DNA from: Lepiota brunneoincarnata
Taxonomy: Eukaryota; Basidiomycota; Agaricomycetes; Agaricales; Agaricaceae
DNA: 64,000 bases
Assembly (NCBI GenBank): GCA_023014365.1
Contig: JAEBUN010000008.1
Coordinates: 1,116,001 to 1,180,000, forward strand
Reading direction: 5' to 3'
Positions within the stretch are counted from its first letter, which is position 1. Each line of letters begins with the position of its first letter. A program made the translations under genes and the position numbers. Under the pieces are notes generated by a model. It did not search any database. It was not told where the DNA came from and was given only the letters and a program-made list of their open reading frames with translations. This document shows, in pieces, positions 1 to 11,284 of the stretch.

Positions 1-1744
1 AATGGTCTGTCCATCATCTCGAGCCTTTCCTTTGTCGTTCTGTTTTCGTAATGGTTTTACACCAATGGCATCCGTGTCGGCTCTCTTATCGACGGTATCC
101 TCTTCATCTTGTATGGGTGCATTTGCTTTCGTGCGTACGGGTGGCCAAGCTGCCTCAGCATCGCTCCCTTCCGTTGAACTACCCTCGACCCTCTTACTCC
201 GCCTTCCGTTCAAACTACTAACAAAAGCCCCTTCGGTAAAAGTTGGCAGACGCTTCTTTTTGGCTGGAATCTGGCGAGAGTTCTCGGGGGATGGTTCGGG
301 GTCTTCGAAAGGGTCGTCATGAAAACCCGAATCCTTGCGCTTAGGCTGAGAAGCAGGCGGAAAGCCGCTCAGACGGTGGCTGGGGTTTGGTTTGGGAGGT
401 GGTTGAGCGTTAGCGATAGATTGCGGCGGCACATGCTCCACTTTGATGCGATCTTGATGCTCAGGCTGAACACTGCGGGAACAAGTCAGAAATGGCCCAA
501 TCCTTGGGACAGAATCAACATACTTGAGCTGGCGGTCTTCGCTTTCCTTCTTGATAGCGACTTCTAGTTGCCCATTTATGCGCCCCTCTGCCTCCTTGCC
601 CTGGTCATCTTCGGCCGGGTCATCTTTAACCTGGTCATCATCACCATCAGTCGCCAGATGCTTTGCGGTCACTGCCCTCCATGCCCTCATCCTTGTCAGA
701 TGTTTGGAATATCTCGCCGTGATAATCCTCAGAATCCGGCGGTTTCTGCTCGTCCTCCGAACTATCGTCTGCACCATCGGGGCTGTCGACCTGGTCCTCA
801 ACAGGCTTAGTCTCTTTTCGCTCCGGTTTACACACCAAAACATCTTTCTTGTCCTCAGGAGCATTCTTGCCATCCGCCTCTGATGCGACACCCCTCATCG
901 GTGACTCCCAATTAAGTCGTGCCCACTGCTCCTCCTGACTATCCACCTCCATAAACTTCTGTCGTTTGCTAGGACGCTCAGCTCTTTTCGGCGTGCGTTC
1001 CTCCGGTGGGGGTTCAATACCGTGCTGATCTTGATACTCCAAAATCCTCTTATCGAAATGTTCCTGGTTTGAGACATAACGATGCCGCCAAGAATGCCAT
1101 GTATGCGTTCGACTCCAGTTCCATTTTCCCTCAGCCTGTTCAACCACAGTGAGCTCACAAACGTTCGCGTATCATAGGCTTCAGAAACAGACGTTTTCCA
1201 CCAGTTTTTTGTACACCTCGTTCCCATTTCTGCCTTTGATTTTCGGATTATACTTCGCGATGTACTTCATCAGCAGTCTGTCCTCGGTATCCGTGAAAGG
1301 ATTCCTCTGTCTGAACAACGTGTCAAAGCAGATAATTTATTTTCATGATACTCCAACAAGACTCACGACGACCTCCTTTCGAGGCTATTCTCATCTGTGT
1401 CCATCCCCTTCGACCTTAGTAGTTTTCCGATCCGTCTGTCAAACTCCGCCTGGTTACTCGAATACCGGTGGCGCCATGCCTGCCACGGGTGCGCTTTTGC
1501 CCATGGCCACTTGTCTGGCTACCCAAACCAGTCATAACGCAGATGACGAAGAAGTAAATGATGAACATACGTTTTCGGTCAAAGTTTTGTAGATATCGTT
1601 ACCCAGTCGCCCGGCTGGCTTTGGGCGAGCCTCGGCAATATACTGGATGAGAAGGCCGTCTTCCTTCCTCGTAAAGGGATTCCGCCTGAATGTTTTGTCA
1701 GATCCAATGGCAATTACTTTTCGGAGAGGTCATACCCTGACATG
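1..1744 (-). CDS. Rap1-type protein with two tandem Myb domains (3' partial)
   Basis: The spliced minus-strand protein holds two copies of the Rap1 Myb fold. The first (about 1700-1440) has NPFTRKEDGLLIQYIA, then GRLGNDIYKTL, then HPWQAWRHRYSSNQAEFDRR. The second (about 1310-1030) has NPFTDTEDRLLMKYIA, then GNEVYKKL, then HTWHSWRHRY. In each copy a short intron splits the domain at the same place (after the TEN or VEN residues). An acidic, Lys/Pro-rich tail follows. It changes frame near 660-610 through a possible 49-bp intron (GTGACC...AAAG) or a frameshift, then stays open to base 1, so the C-terminus is outside the window. Known: this domain type occurs in Rap1/TRF2-interacting telomere proteins. 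Inferred: a DNA-binding nuclear protein. The start (ATG at 1744) relies on a 48-bp first intron and is the weakest part. No BRCT domain is visible. Confidence 0.72.
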
Positions 1745-1862
1745 TGCACCAGCCAACAAGACGCGTGTGACGCGCCTCACTCCATACCCCAGATCACGTG
1801 CTTTAACAGATAAGATACCAACTCAACTACGTTTATACCGTCGAAACTCTTCAAAATGTCCT

Positions 1863-2849
1863 CTACATACGATCTAGATTCTTTAACACATCTTCAGAAA
1901 GCCTGATGTGGCGCTTTGCAGCCTCCACGGATGCCTTTATCAGTTCCCTGAACTCCCTCCGCTTGTCCCAAGGGAGACCATCACGCGCATTTTCTTGCTC
2001 CTGGCTCCATTCACACCGGCGGTGGTCTTTGGAACACTGAACACATGCTCGTTGAACACCACCACCACTACCACTACCACTACCACCAGGAGATCTAATG
2101 GCCTCGCAGAAAGTCCCCTTCTCGTTGCACCTCAGACACCTCTCCCGCGGTTTGAGAATCCTTGCGAGTCGGCTTGGGGTTGCTGGAGCCGCGGATTCTG
2201 CAGCACCGAGCCTGTGACGATCTGATTGGCCCCGGTTTGTAATTTGCATTGGCCCTGGCCGTGCGCTTGATGCAGGCCTTCGAAAACCTACGGCTGGTGG
2301 CGGTGCGGCCCTTGCAGGACTTGGTTGATCGTAGTAAGCCATTCCATCGGAATCGTCATTTGTTGCCCATGCTGACTCCATACCATTCCGCCGTTCCATC
2401 CACGAACACAGGCTCCTACTGATGTCTTGGATAAAATCCATGCCAAGAGGCCTATAGTAGGTACCTTGCCCGTTAGTATTGGATAATAACAGGATATGAA
2501 GAGACTCACATGTCGTCGGATGCATCCTCCTGCCCAGAGTCAGACTCGCTCATCTCATTGACGCTGTCCACCTCGTCCACTTCACCTAGCCCTCCATACA
2601 CCGATTGAAGCACACCATAGCCCTGATGTGCATTACGCCCCCTGCGACTTCCTTCAGATTCACCACTCCATGAACTTGCGGGTACCTCTGTTTCCAAGTC
2701 ATCGAGCGTTAAATCGATCACCTCCAATTCTTTCGTTCTATGACATGAAAGCCCCCACCCGTAATTAGTTTAAGGACTAGGGTTGAGAGATTCACACACC
2801 TGTTCGCAGTTTTCATACTCGCCACTGACTTTCGTTTATCGAGAACCAT
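1863..2849 (-). CDS. Zn2Cys6-like cysteine-cluster protein, 288 aa
   Basis: Three exons (2849-2800, 2737-2510, 2451-1863) join in phase across introns of 62 and 58 bp; the second contains a clear CTAAC branch site. The protein has an acidic N-terminal part (EVIDLTLDDLE, then Ser/Asp-rich), a Pro/Arg-rich middle, and a cysteine cluster: CLRCNEKGTFC, a Gly/Ser spacer of about 20 residues, then CVQCSKDHRRC. The two CX2CX6C halves match the fungal binuclear zinc cluster, but the linker is longer than usual. A helical Lys/Arg-rich end (ELIKASVEAAKRH) follows. It lies about 120 bp upstream of the Rap1-like gene on the same strand. A DNA-binding role is inferred; no transcription-factor middle region is present. 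Confidence 0.7.
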
Positions 2850-4098
2850 CGGTCGTTAGATGAGTGAGATGGAGGGACAAGTTTTATTCACCTCTCTTTC
2901 GCTGGCGAATCACTGCCAATTTGCCTTCCTTTGGCTTACCAAATCCGAGGACCTTCCAGGGTTGCATAGAAACGTTTAGACTTCATGTTTCAGGTTTATT
3001 ACACTTTAAGCTTATGATAGTGACATCATAAGTCACTCAAAGGGTTTCATGATATTCTAAGTACTGCAATAAGGACAGCCCGTTACCTGATACACAAACG
3101 AATGTGCAGATGTGCAGACAATATGGTGGAAAACTATGAGAGATCAAAAGAAACAGCCGTGACATGCAATAAACCCGTCAAGCGACGTAAAAGCACAATG
3201 CGTGCTTCGAAGCTCAATGCACAACCGGTAGAAAGCCTCACCCAAGTTAGAAAGGACGTTCCGTAACATCGACGCCGAACCAACGAACTCTCGCCCCAAT
3301 GGCGGCCATCGTATCAGAGGTTCCGGTGGTGCCGCGATGGTGGAGGCGGTGGCGAAAGAACGGGCGAGGGCAAGGGAGGGCACACTACAGCTGTATGCCC
3401 TTCCACACCAATCATCCTCGGCTCTAAGTTCTGTATGACAGGAGTCGGTATTCCTCGGAAGAGAACAGGACTGAATAATATGCATAATCTGGGACAAACT
3501 ATCTTTCGTTGAGCTCTACCTCGCTTTGGTTCACCCCCAACTTGTGACTACCTCATTCAATGCAGACGATCTCCTCGGCCTATGCACATTTCAAAACTCC
3601 TCCCGAGCATCGGTGACCGTCTGAGGGATGTTGGCACTACATCCCAGACCTATCTTCTAGGTGACAAATCCGATAGGTATACAACATATATCGCTAGCGA
3701 CCATAATAATTGTATTAGCTTGATTTGTTTTTTCACTCTGCGGCCGATCCCCAAACCAGAAACTGAATGATACACGTCAGCTTCGGCACCGGGCACTCAT
3801 TCCAGATGTATACCACCCTGATGCACAACATACGAGCATGATAAGGAACTCATCCTCAGCGCTCAGAACTCACGGTCCATCATCCGACGTGGGTATTTTA
3901 TTCCCTCTGTGACCGTTTCTACGTAATCCAGTTAGATGTATGAGTCATCCACTCTACTGCCTAGCTATTTTTAATCACATTACATCGGTTCTATAGCCGC
4001 GACTTCACACCGCTGGACGTAGGGTTCTCTTCTACATATATAAAAAGTTCTACGCATAAATATGTCTCGACAACACGTCTGGTAATTCCCTAGCTAAC
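2850..4098. other. Intergenic region; promoter of the aldo-keto reductase relic
   Basis: I find no convincing gene. A further short coding stretch (MQPWKVLGFGKPKEGKL, minus strand, about 2975-2900) could be an upstream exon of the cysteine-cluster gene, but it does not join in frame. A minus open frame at 3144-3497 has low-complexity composition and no family resemblance. A TATA-like CATATATAAAAAG lies near 4034-4046, about 55 bp before the ATG at 4099. Confidence 0.5.
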
Positions 4099-5562
4099 AT
4101 GTCACTGTTCTTCACGCCATTTCCTCCTCCCAAAACAGCTTTGGGTCGCCTCAGGCTCCTCTCTCCTAATGCTGGGGTCCATGTCTCTCCGCTCGTTTTT
4201 GGTGCAATGAGCATTGGAGATAAATGGGAGGGATTTATGGGCTCTATGGATAAAGAGACAAGCTTCAAGTTACTCGACGCATACTTTGACAATGGCGGAA
4301 ATTTCATTGACACCGCTAATAACTAGTACGTGCTATCGAGATGCGATTAGGAAAAGGGACTCATCAAGATATAGCCAAGACGAGACATCAGAAATGTTTA
4401 TCGGCGAATGGGCTGAAAAGCGGGGCATCCGTGATCAACTTTTCGTCGCAACAAAGGCAAGGTTATCTCTGGAGAGGTCGCTCGACTACTAATTCTTGAA
4501 CACAGTACTCAACCCAATTCAAACGGAGCGACCCGTCTATTCAGCAGGCGGGATTCTACTGCTGGGAACAATGCCAAGTCGTTGCATCTATCCGTCGAAG
4601 CTTCTTTGAAAAAGCTCCGCACCTCGTATATTGACCTCCTGTATGTTCATTGGTGGGACTGGGAGACCAGTGTCGAGGAGGTTATGCGTGCGTGCAATAT
4701 TCTTGTTCAGCAGGGCAAAGTGTTGTACCTGGTGAGTGCTTCTTGTCAGTCTGGTACTCACGATACTATTATTCACCTTCCATCATTACTTCAGGGTATC
4801 TCGGACACTCCTGCATGGATCGTTTCCAAAGCCAATCAATATGCTAGAGACCACGGGTTGACACCGTTCAGCGTATACCAAGGGGAATGGAACGTCATGA
4901 AACGTTCTTTTGAGCGCGACATCATACCAATGGCAAGGGCTGAGGGTGTGTCCTGTTTTCACCTCAAGCAAACCGCTTCTTCACTCGTTATTAGGCATGG
5001 CACTATCGCCTTGGGGTGTTGTTGGAGGCGGAAAGTTCAGGACGGATGAAGAAGAAGCAAAACGTCGGAGAGACTGGTGAAAAAGGTCGCGAGGTGATGG
5101 GTCCAAGGATGGGAACGAAATGAAGATGAGAAGAAAATATCCAATGCGCTGATGAAGGTTGCCAAAGAGGTTGGGACGGAGAACATTACTTCCGGTATGT
5201 ACATTGCAAGGCCAGTCTTGAATCATCATCTAACATGTATGAAATAGTCGCTATCGCGTATGTGATGCACAAGACCCCTTATGTATTCCCTATCATCGGT
5301 GGGCGAAAGGTTGAGCACCTGATGGCGAATATTGAGGCGTTGAGCATCAAACTTTCGGATGAACAAATAAAGTATCTCGAGGGCACACTCCCTTTCGATC
5401 CCGGATTCCCAAATATTATGATTGTAAGTCGTAAATCCTTGAGCATAAAGATGACCCGCTCATCCTTTCTTCAAGGGCGATGGGTCAGAATTAGGGTTCT
5501 TTGTTAAACTTGGCGCCCACATTGACAAGCAGCCCCTGCCCCGTCCGATCGTACCCCAATAA
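4099..5562 (+). pseudogene. Aldo-keto reductase (aryl-alcohol dehydrogenase-like), frameshifted
   Basis: The pieces read as a complete fungal aryl-alcohol dehydrogenase/norsolorinic acid reductase-type aldo-keto reductase. They run from [11 protein letters not shown] at the start, through [11 protein letters not shown] (catalytic Asp and Tyr), FVATK (Lys) and YIDLLYVHWWD (His), to a C-terminal [13 protein letters not shown]. Introns are still spliceable. One at 4457-4505 uses a GC donor (GCAAGG) with a CTAAT branch. The frame breaks three times: near 4555 (extra bases before GNNAKSL), near 5073 (AGAGACTGG) and near 5105 (AAGGATGGG). The last exon closes with GDGSELGFF and a stop at 5562. Known enzymes of this family reduce aromatic aldehydes with NADPH. 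Preserved splice sites and tetrad suggest recent inactivation, or sequence errors. Confidence 0.85.
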
Positions 5563-6327
5563 ATTCCATGCATTCACTCCATTTCAATTGAAATCTGATT
5601 CTGGCAGTGGATGTTGTAATAGACTCCAACCAGTGATTTAATGTGTGTCCTGGCCATGACGCGGGGAGGGCAGGCGCGACGGGTAAAGGAATCGGTGTTT
5701 GCATCGCCAGTGTGGAGCGTGGACTTTGTTGGTCATTTCGCCACAGAAAAGACAAATCTCGTTACTCTGCTTTGTAAAAACCACCCCAGAGTGCAGAGGG
5801 TGATGAATTCAGGCAAATAAGACCCAAACCCCGAATAACCCCTTCGCCTTTGGATCGACCAGAACCCAAGATACGACCACTCCAATATACACCCGCTTTG
5901 GCCATATGAATCTGTGCAAAACGTACGAACTGTGCCTGCAATATTCGAATGGCGAGACGCGTGGGCCCGTTTTAGGTGCGCTGGGGTGGCTTCGAGATTG
6001 CCTAAGCAGCGTAGGCGCGTAATCATTGAAGGGGAGAAGCAATGTTTGTTGGAATGTATTCTATGATGTTATTGTTGGAGCCTCCATCCCATTCAGGCAG
6101 TTTTGCCGCCCACGAACTTCCCGTGAGAAACGATTTCAGTGGTTCTTGTCTGCGCTTCACAATGAGCGGACAAGAACAACAAAAGCTTATTGAGACAAGG
6201 CTGTGTCAATTCATTCTTCAAAGTTGCCTTATCTTCTCCCTCACCGTTGATGCAGGATAAAAATGGCCCACCCAATTTTTGAAGAAGGCACTCCACTTCC
6301 CCCGACCTTCCTAATCCCGGTGGCACA
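5563..6327. other. Intergenic, no gene seen
   Basis: Overlapping minus-strand frames at 5733-6042 have no recognisable domain, no plausible introns and no homology to neighbours, so I do not call them. A TATA-like GGATAAAAATGG near 6256 lies about 70 bp before the first DUF6593 gene. Confidence 0.4.
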
Positions 6328-7108
6328 ATGCTCCTCTATCTCTCCTCATCCTCCGCTCTCAACAGCACATACTCTACTGAGTCCGGGCATGCTATATACA
6401 AGGTGGATACGCCATATGCATATGTAGGAACCGAAAGGACCACCATACGACGCGCAGTGGAGACCGTAGACGGCGTGTGGCTTGGAGACGAGGGGAGGAC
6501 TTCTAGTGATGAATCCCTGAACCAGGCCCTGGTCTCGCTTACCCAGCTACGCAGCACTTCCCCGAGCCTCACTCTATCGTCCATGTCATCCAGCAACGGA
6601 CGGTATGAAGGCCATTTCGCCCACTTAGCTCAGATTGAGTATAACACTCTCAAATCCTCGCGGATTATTTACGATAGCATGGAGATGCACACGGATGAGC
6701 TGTTCAAAGCTCAGGGCTGGTCATGGTATGGGTTGAGAAGGTGCGAGTTCCAGACGCATTAATGTTGAATGTTGGCCCTTACCACATTCATAATATTAGA
6801 CATAAAGTATTCCGAGCATCTGATGGGTGTGAATATCGTTGGGTCATCTATTCACGGAATCCCAAGGTGAGTAATGAGTTAGTGAACGTTGCAATGGGCA
6901 GAGTGGACCTTTCTTCTCATGCCTTCTTCTCTAGCTCGTGTCAAACGACGGTTCGAAAACGGTTGTTGCTCGATTCCATCGCTCCCAGCTAGGGTTCGGT
7001 TTGTTCCAGCGAACCTGCCCCTCGCTTGAGATCTACCCCGAGGGAAGACATATCATGGACGAAATTCTCATTACTTTCGTGTACCTACGCTACGCCGAGG
7101 ACCGTTAA
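6328..7108 (+). CDS. DUF6593-type protein, array copy 1 (217 aa)
   Basis: Exons 6328-6740, 6800-6866 and 6935-7108 join in phase (introns phase 2 then phase 0). The protein starts LLYLSSSSALNSTYSTESG and ends with LEIYPEGRHIMDEILITFVY. It shows the layout of the basidiomycete DUF6593 family: an N-terminal NSTYSTE block, an AQIEY...SSRIIYDS core strand, a KVFRASDGCEYRWV strand in the small second exon, and a VARFHRSQLGFG strand in the last. Function is unknown in the family; a tubby/LURP-like beta-barrel fold is my inference. It is the most divergent readable member of the array, and it lacks the palindromic promoter motif of the other members. Confidence 0.8.
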
Positions 7109-7401
7109 TCCACTTGAACACCATCTGGCTGGAACCATGTAGTTGTTTACCTCGAGGGTCAAGGACTTTTGCATCCTGTATTTCTGTTATCATCTTTGTC
7201 TCTGTACAATATCCATCTGTAGCATCCATATGCCGCGTGTCGCCTCTCTCGAACACCCTATGTATGGTGAAACGCTCTAGACTAAATTAATGATCACAAC
7301 TACGAAGTCGTGTAACAAGGATGGTGAGGCTGCGCGCACTATACGCACCCTTTGCTGCGCAACACCACCTTCTCTCACTACATGCCGTCGACTGAATTGA
7401 A

Positions 7402-7417
7402 GATAGTGATCACTATC
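7402..7417. promoter_or_regulatory. 16-bp perfect palindrome upstream of array copy 2
   Basis: GATAGTGATCACTATC is a perfect inverted repeat 121 bp before the ATG. A TATA box (GATATATAAGATC) follows near 7494. The core TGATCAC and the trailing ATCAAYCC recur before copies 3, 4 and 5, so this is a candidate transcription-factor site. Confidence 0.5.
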
Positions 7418-7537
7418 AATCCTGGTGCAGTATACCGCGTTAAAAGCACCAGCCCCTTTCTTACTGCGCTTTACAGTGACCCTGATCATGGAGCGATATA
7501 TAAGATCCAGCCCACAACCAGGGCCAAACAAGCACCA

Positions 7538-8380
7538 ATGCGTCTCATCCTCTCCGGGTACCACCCCAGGAAACAGCACCTACTCCACGGAGTCCGGGAA
7601 AATCCTCTATAAAGTGGATAAACCCCTCCAGCTCACTAACACCGTTGCCACCATCAGGAAAGCCGTTCCTACCATCGGTGGGATCTGGCAAAACAACTCT
7701 CTTCATCCACAGGAGGCCCGCGAGAAGTCACCCTTCCTCTCCGACAATGAGAAGGACGATGAGTTCACGGACCGTCGTTCGTTCCATTCTGAGGATGGAT
7801 CCTTTGCTCATTCCGAGCCGGAGACATGAGGCGGGGCCCGGTGACAGTTTACCGATGTATGAAGGACATTTCGCTTTCTATGCTCAAGTAGAATTCCGTA
7901 CATTCGAGTCCACACGGTTCCGCTACGATGGCCTTGATGTATCGGTCAAGGAATATTTCCGCAAGGAGGGTTGGTCGCTTTACGGGAGGTGAGCGATGAA
8001 CTATATTGATCGGGATCATCGATCAACGATACTGACTCGTTCCTTCTTATCAAGGGGCCGCATCTTCAAAGCCTCTGATGGAAAGGAATACCGTTGGGAG
8101 CTACGCACAAGATGTCTCGAGGTGAAAGATACACAAGCACCGAATAGATTTGTTATTGATTCATCGACTGCAGATGGTCACCAACGATGAAAACGCGAAG
8201 CGGGTTGTCCTATTCCGTGAAAAGCGACACAAGCTTGGATCTCTTGTGAAAGCTCGTCCGGCATCGCTTGAGATTGATCCTAGCTGCGAGCCTATTCTGG
8301 ATGAGATTATGATGACTTTTGTCTATTGTCACAAACTGAGGAAGGATAGGGAGAGAACCTTAAGGAACTGTGGACATTAG
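7538..8380 (+). pseudogene. DUF6593-type gene, array copy 2, two frameshifts
   Basis: The gene aligns end to end with copies 3-5 but carries two single-base insertions. One is in the fifteenth codon region (AGGAAACAG where copy 3 has AGGAACAG). The other is near 7825 (GAGACATGAG where copy 3 has GAGGATGAA), which brings a stop at once. Splice sites are preserved: exon 1 ends near 7989, exon 2 reads GRIFKASDGKEYRWELR, and exon 3 begins MVTNDENAKRVVLF and ends at 8380. The damage is confined to exon 1, so inactivation is recent or due to sequence error. Confidence 0.8.
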
Positions 8381-8663
8381 AGGTGGATGACCGGCTATGT
8401 GTGTAACGGCGACCGTCCTTAACCTCTTGTCGACTCCGGACGACGAATCTCGGAGCGTCCGTGTTCGGACCGTCGACCATCGTTTTAGTACGGAATCCAA
8501 TCTTGCACCTTGCGGTATCAACACTCCTTAATAGCCAATAAAAATTTCTCTGTTCCCGTACCTTTCCCCATGTGGGTTTCTAGTCTCAACATTTTCTCTT
8601 CATCTATGTTTCAATCATCATTTTTCTCATTCTTGTCTCTTTAACATCTCCCATGACCAGATA
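8381..8663. other. Intergenic, no gene seen
   Basis: This is the 3' flank of copy 2. No open frame or repeat match to the other array spacers was recognised. A T-rich stretch leads into the copy-1-type relic at 8664. Confidence 0.4.
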
Positions 8664-9462
8664 ATGAATGTTCCAGAAAGCCTGCCCCTCGCTTAAAATC
8701 TATCTCGAGGGGGGATATTGAAGAGTAGCAGACTTTTCTACAAGTGAATCACGGAAACGAAACGAAACAACACGAAACAACACGAAATAGAGTGCGAGCC
8801 ATGATCGACGAAACGATCACTGGGCTTCGAAACTGAGGAGGCTTGTCGAGAAAGTGAGAGAGATGGGTTGCAAGAGAGAAACAAGAGATCGGGGTGTGTT
8901 ATTGACTGGAGGACGAGCCTCCAAAACATATACAAATAGTGCTACAATAGATCATCTTCTTCCTATGCTCTAGAAAGATAGCAAGATGCAAAGGTAAGAA
9001 GCTAGAGTAAATCTGGGAGATGGAGAATGTGAAACAGGAGAGAATGAGAAGCTTTCGCGACTACGTTATCAAGAGATTAGGAAAGAGAAAAGGAATAAGC
9101 AAAAGAGATGGTATGCAAGGCACAGAAAGTTCTACGTGAGGAGAGAAAATTTAATCCATGATCGCGCTCAGGGGATGGAATGGTGATGGAAAAAAAATAA
9201 CCGAAGGCGGAAGTGGAACGGGGAGGTTGTCGAAATGGTGGTAGTCCCCTTGACCATGAGCGCTCCGAGATCCTTGATCCGAGGTTCGTTCTGGGCTCGT
9301 TACTGAGGTCGGTCGCCTAGGTTTGTCACAGTTGCACGAGAGGTGACCTGTGGTGGCCATGACATGAACAGCCACTCGTCCACCTCTGCAACACATCATG
9401 GACAAAGTTCTCATTAATTTCGTACACCTACGCTATGCTATGCTGAGCAGTGTTAATCTACT
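8664..9462 (+). pseudogene. Relic of a copy-1-type DUF6593 last exon, split by an LTR
   Basis: The left part (8664-8718) reads like copy 1 exon 3: TTCCAGAAAGCCTGCCCCTC and an ATCTATCTCGAGGGG equivalent of its LEIYPEG codons. The right part (9394-9462) resumes at the matching point with CATCATGGACAAAGTTCTC and the VYLRYAE-equivalent codons. The flank to about 9860 matches the spacer after copy 1. This shows that the unit 'copy-1 tail + spacer + next gene' was duplicated. The two halves are separated by the solo LTR at 8719-9393. Confidence 0.75.
8719..9393 (-). mobile_element. Solo LTR (Gypsy family 1), 675 bp
   Basis: The sequence starts TGAAGAG and ends CACCTCTGCAACA. Read on the minus strand this is TGTTGCAGAGGTGG...CTCTTCA, the same LTR family as 43792-44518, 57931 onward and 61692-62408. 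Shared marks are the GAAACGAAACGAAAC tract, CACTGGGCTTCGAAA and AGCGCTCCGAGATCCTTGATC. Target-site duplication is not clear (GATAT left, CATCA right). It sits inside a DUF6593 relic exon. Confidence 0.75.
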
Positions 9463-9739
9463 GGGACGGCATTTGGCCGGAACCATACAGCTATTCACCT
9501 CGGGTCGAGGACCTCTGCATCTTGTATTTCTGTCATCTTCGTCCCTGTATAATATCCATCCGCAGCATTCATAAGTTGCGTGTCACCCTCTCTTGAGCAC
9601 CTCTGGATGGTGGAATGTGGTAGATTGATTTAATTAACTATGAAGTCGTAAAACCCGAGTGGCGAGGCTGGACACACTATGTACACCCTTTGCTGTGCAA
9701 CATCGCTTTCTCTCGATAAAGGCTGTTGACTAAATTGGA

Positions 9740-9755
9740 GATCGTGATCACCATC
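9740..9755. promoter_or_regulatory. Palindromic promoter motif upstream of array copy 3
   Basis: GATCGTGATCACCATC is an imperfect form of the 16-bp palindrome, 106 bp before the ATG. A TATA-like CCATATATAAGG lies near 9810. Confidence 0.45.
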
Positions 9756-9860
9756 AATCCTTGTGGAGCGCGTATTTACTGCGCTTTTCAGTAACCCTGA
9801 CGATGGAGCCATATATAAGGCTCAGCCCACAACCAGAGGTGGGAAGGCCAACAAGCACCA

Positions 9861-10723
9861 ATGCGTCTCATCCTCTCCGGGTACCACCCCAGGAACAGCA
9901 CCTACTCCACGGAGTCAGGACAAATCCTGTACAAAGTCGACAAACCCCTCAAGCTCACCAGCAGCGTTGCCACCATCAGGAAAGCCGTTCCTACCATCGG
10001 TGGGATCTGGCAAACCAACTCTCTCCACCCACATGGGGCCCGCGAGAAGTCACCCTTCCCCTCTGATAATGAGAAGGATGATGAGTCTACGGACCGTCGT
10101 TCGTATCACTCTGAGGATAGATCCTTTGTTCATTCCGAGCCAGAGGATGAAGCTGGGCCCAGCAACAGTTTACCGACGCTCGAAGGACATTTTGCTTTCT
10201 ATGCTCAAGTGGAGTTCCATACATTCGAGTCGACACGGTTCCGCTACAATGGGCTCGATGTACCAGTCAAAGATTATTTCCGTAAGGGGGGTTGGTCGTG
10301 GTACGGGAGGTCAGTGATGTGATGTTGACTGGAATCAATGAATCATGCTGATTGGTGCCTTCCTATCAAGGGACCGGGTCTTCAAAGCCTCTGATGGAAA
10401 GGAATACCGTTGGGAGCTACGCGCAGGACATCTCGACGTAATGGATCCACAAGCACTTAATAGATCTGATATTGATTCAACCACTTTAGATGATCACCAA
10501 TGATGGAAACAAGACGCGGGTTGTCCGATTCCGTGAAAGGCGACTCAGCCTTGGGCCCCTTATGAAAGGCCGCCCAGCGTCACTTGAGGTTGATCCGAGC
10601 TGCGAGCCTATCCTGGATGAGATCATGATGACTTTTGTCTATTGCCACAAACTAAGGAAGGACAGGGAGAGAGCCTCAAGAAATAATGGAGGAGGAGGCG
10701 GAGGCGGCGGAGGAGGATGTTAA
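9861..10723 (+). CDS. DUF6593-type protein, array copy 3 (249 aa)
   Basis: Exons 9861-10309, 10371-10437 and 10490-10723 join in phase (phase 2, then 0). The protein begins MRLILSGYHPRNSTYSTESG. It has a Ser/Glu-rich variable insert (about residues 55-100), a conserved AQVEFHTFESTRFRYNG core with YFRKGGWSWYG, the exon-2 strand RVFKASDGKEYRWEL, and an exon-3 block RVVRFRERRLSLGPL followed by DPSCEPILDEIMMTFVY. It ends in a run of ten glycines and a cysteine encoded by a GGA/GGC repeat. Copies 2, 4 and 5 share the start MRLIL, which fixes this ATG. Molecular function is unknown. Confidence 0.85.
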
Positions 10724-11284
10724 TGTTCTGTACTATGTAGATCGTTCATGAAGAGCACCTGCCAGCCTCGCATGTTCTGTATATAATTGTACCTTAACTA
10801 TCTTCTAATATCCCGCTCCGCCGTCGACCTTCTGGAGCTAATGGATCATAACTCTGAACTCTACACCTAGACCTGACACACAAGAGTGGCAGCTGAATGC
10901 ATGCTGCGATATAGTTCTGTGGAAGTACCATTCCGGGGGGGTGACTTGCACAGCATGGTAAAGATAGATATAAATAATGTGACCCAATCACGCAAGCGTT
11001 GGTTTTATGCAATGACCGCAGCTGGTCGGACTCGTCTGGTCCAGTCTGTAGCCACGCATTAGGATTAATCCGACGAGCTGCAGCCTTTATTTTGCCGTAG
11101 TCATCCTCAAACTCGATCTCCTTGGTTTTACTACTTTCGGACCGTTGGATGCCCTTTTATGTCGCCATTCTCCTGGTAGCGATGGTGCGGACATAATTTT
11201 AGGCCGAGAGAGCTAATTAATTGTTGCTACAACATTTGAGATATGTGTCCACACCACGCCTCATCATGTCCCGGTTTCGTTTTA
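10724..11284. other. Array spacer
   Basis: The 3' flank contains ACCTGCCAGCCTCG, TTCTGTATATAA, ACCTTCTGGAGCTAATG and TGACACACAAGAGTGGCAGCTGA. It is homologous to the flanks of copies 4 (13127-13400) and 5 (14762-14940). No gene is seen. Confidence 0.6.

Noticed and set aside
3144..3497. 117-aa minus-strand open frame
   Set aside because: No motif, no homologue in the window, Ser/Ala/Leu-biased composition, no plausible promoter; most likely chance.
5733..6042. Overlapping minus-strand frames before the DUF6593 array
   Set aside because: Two overlapping frames of similar length, none with recognisable domain or splice support.
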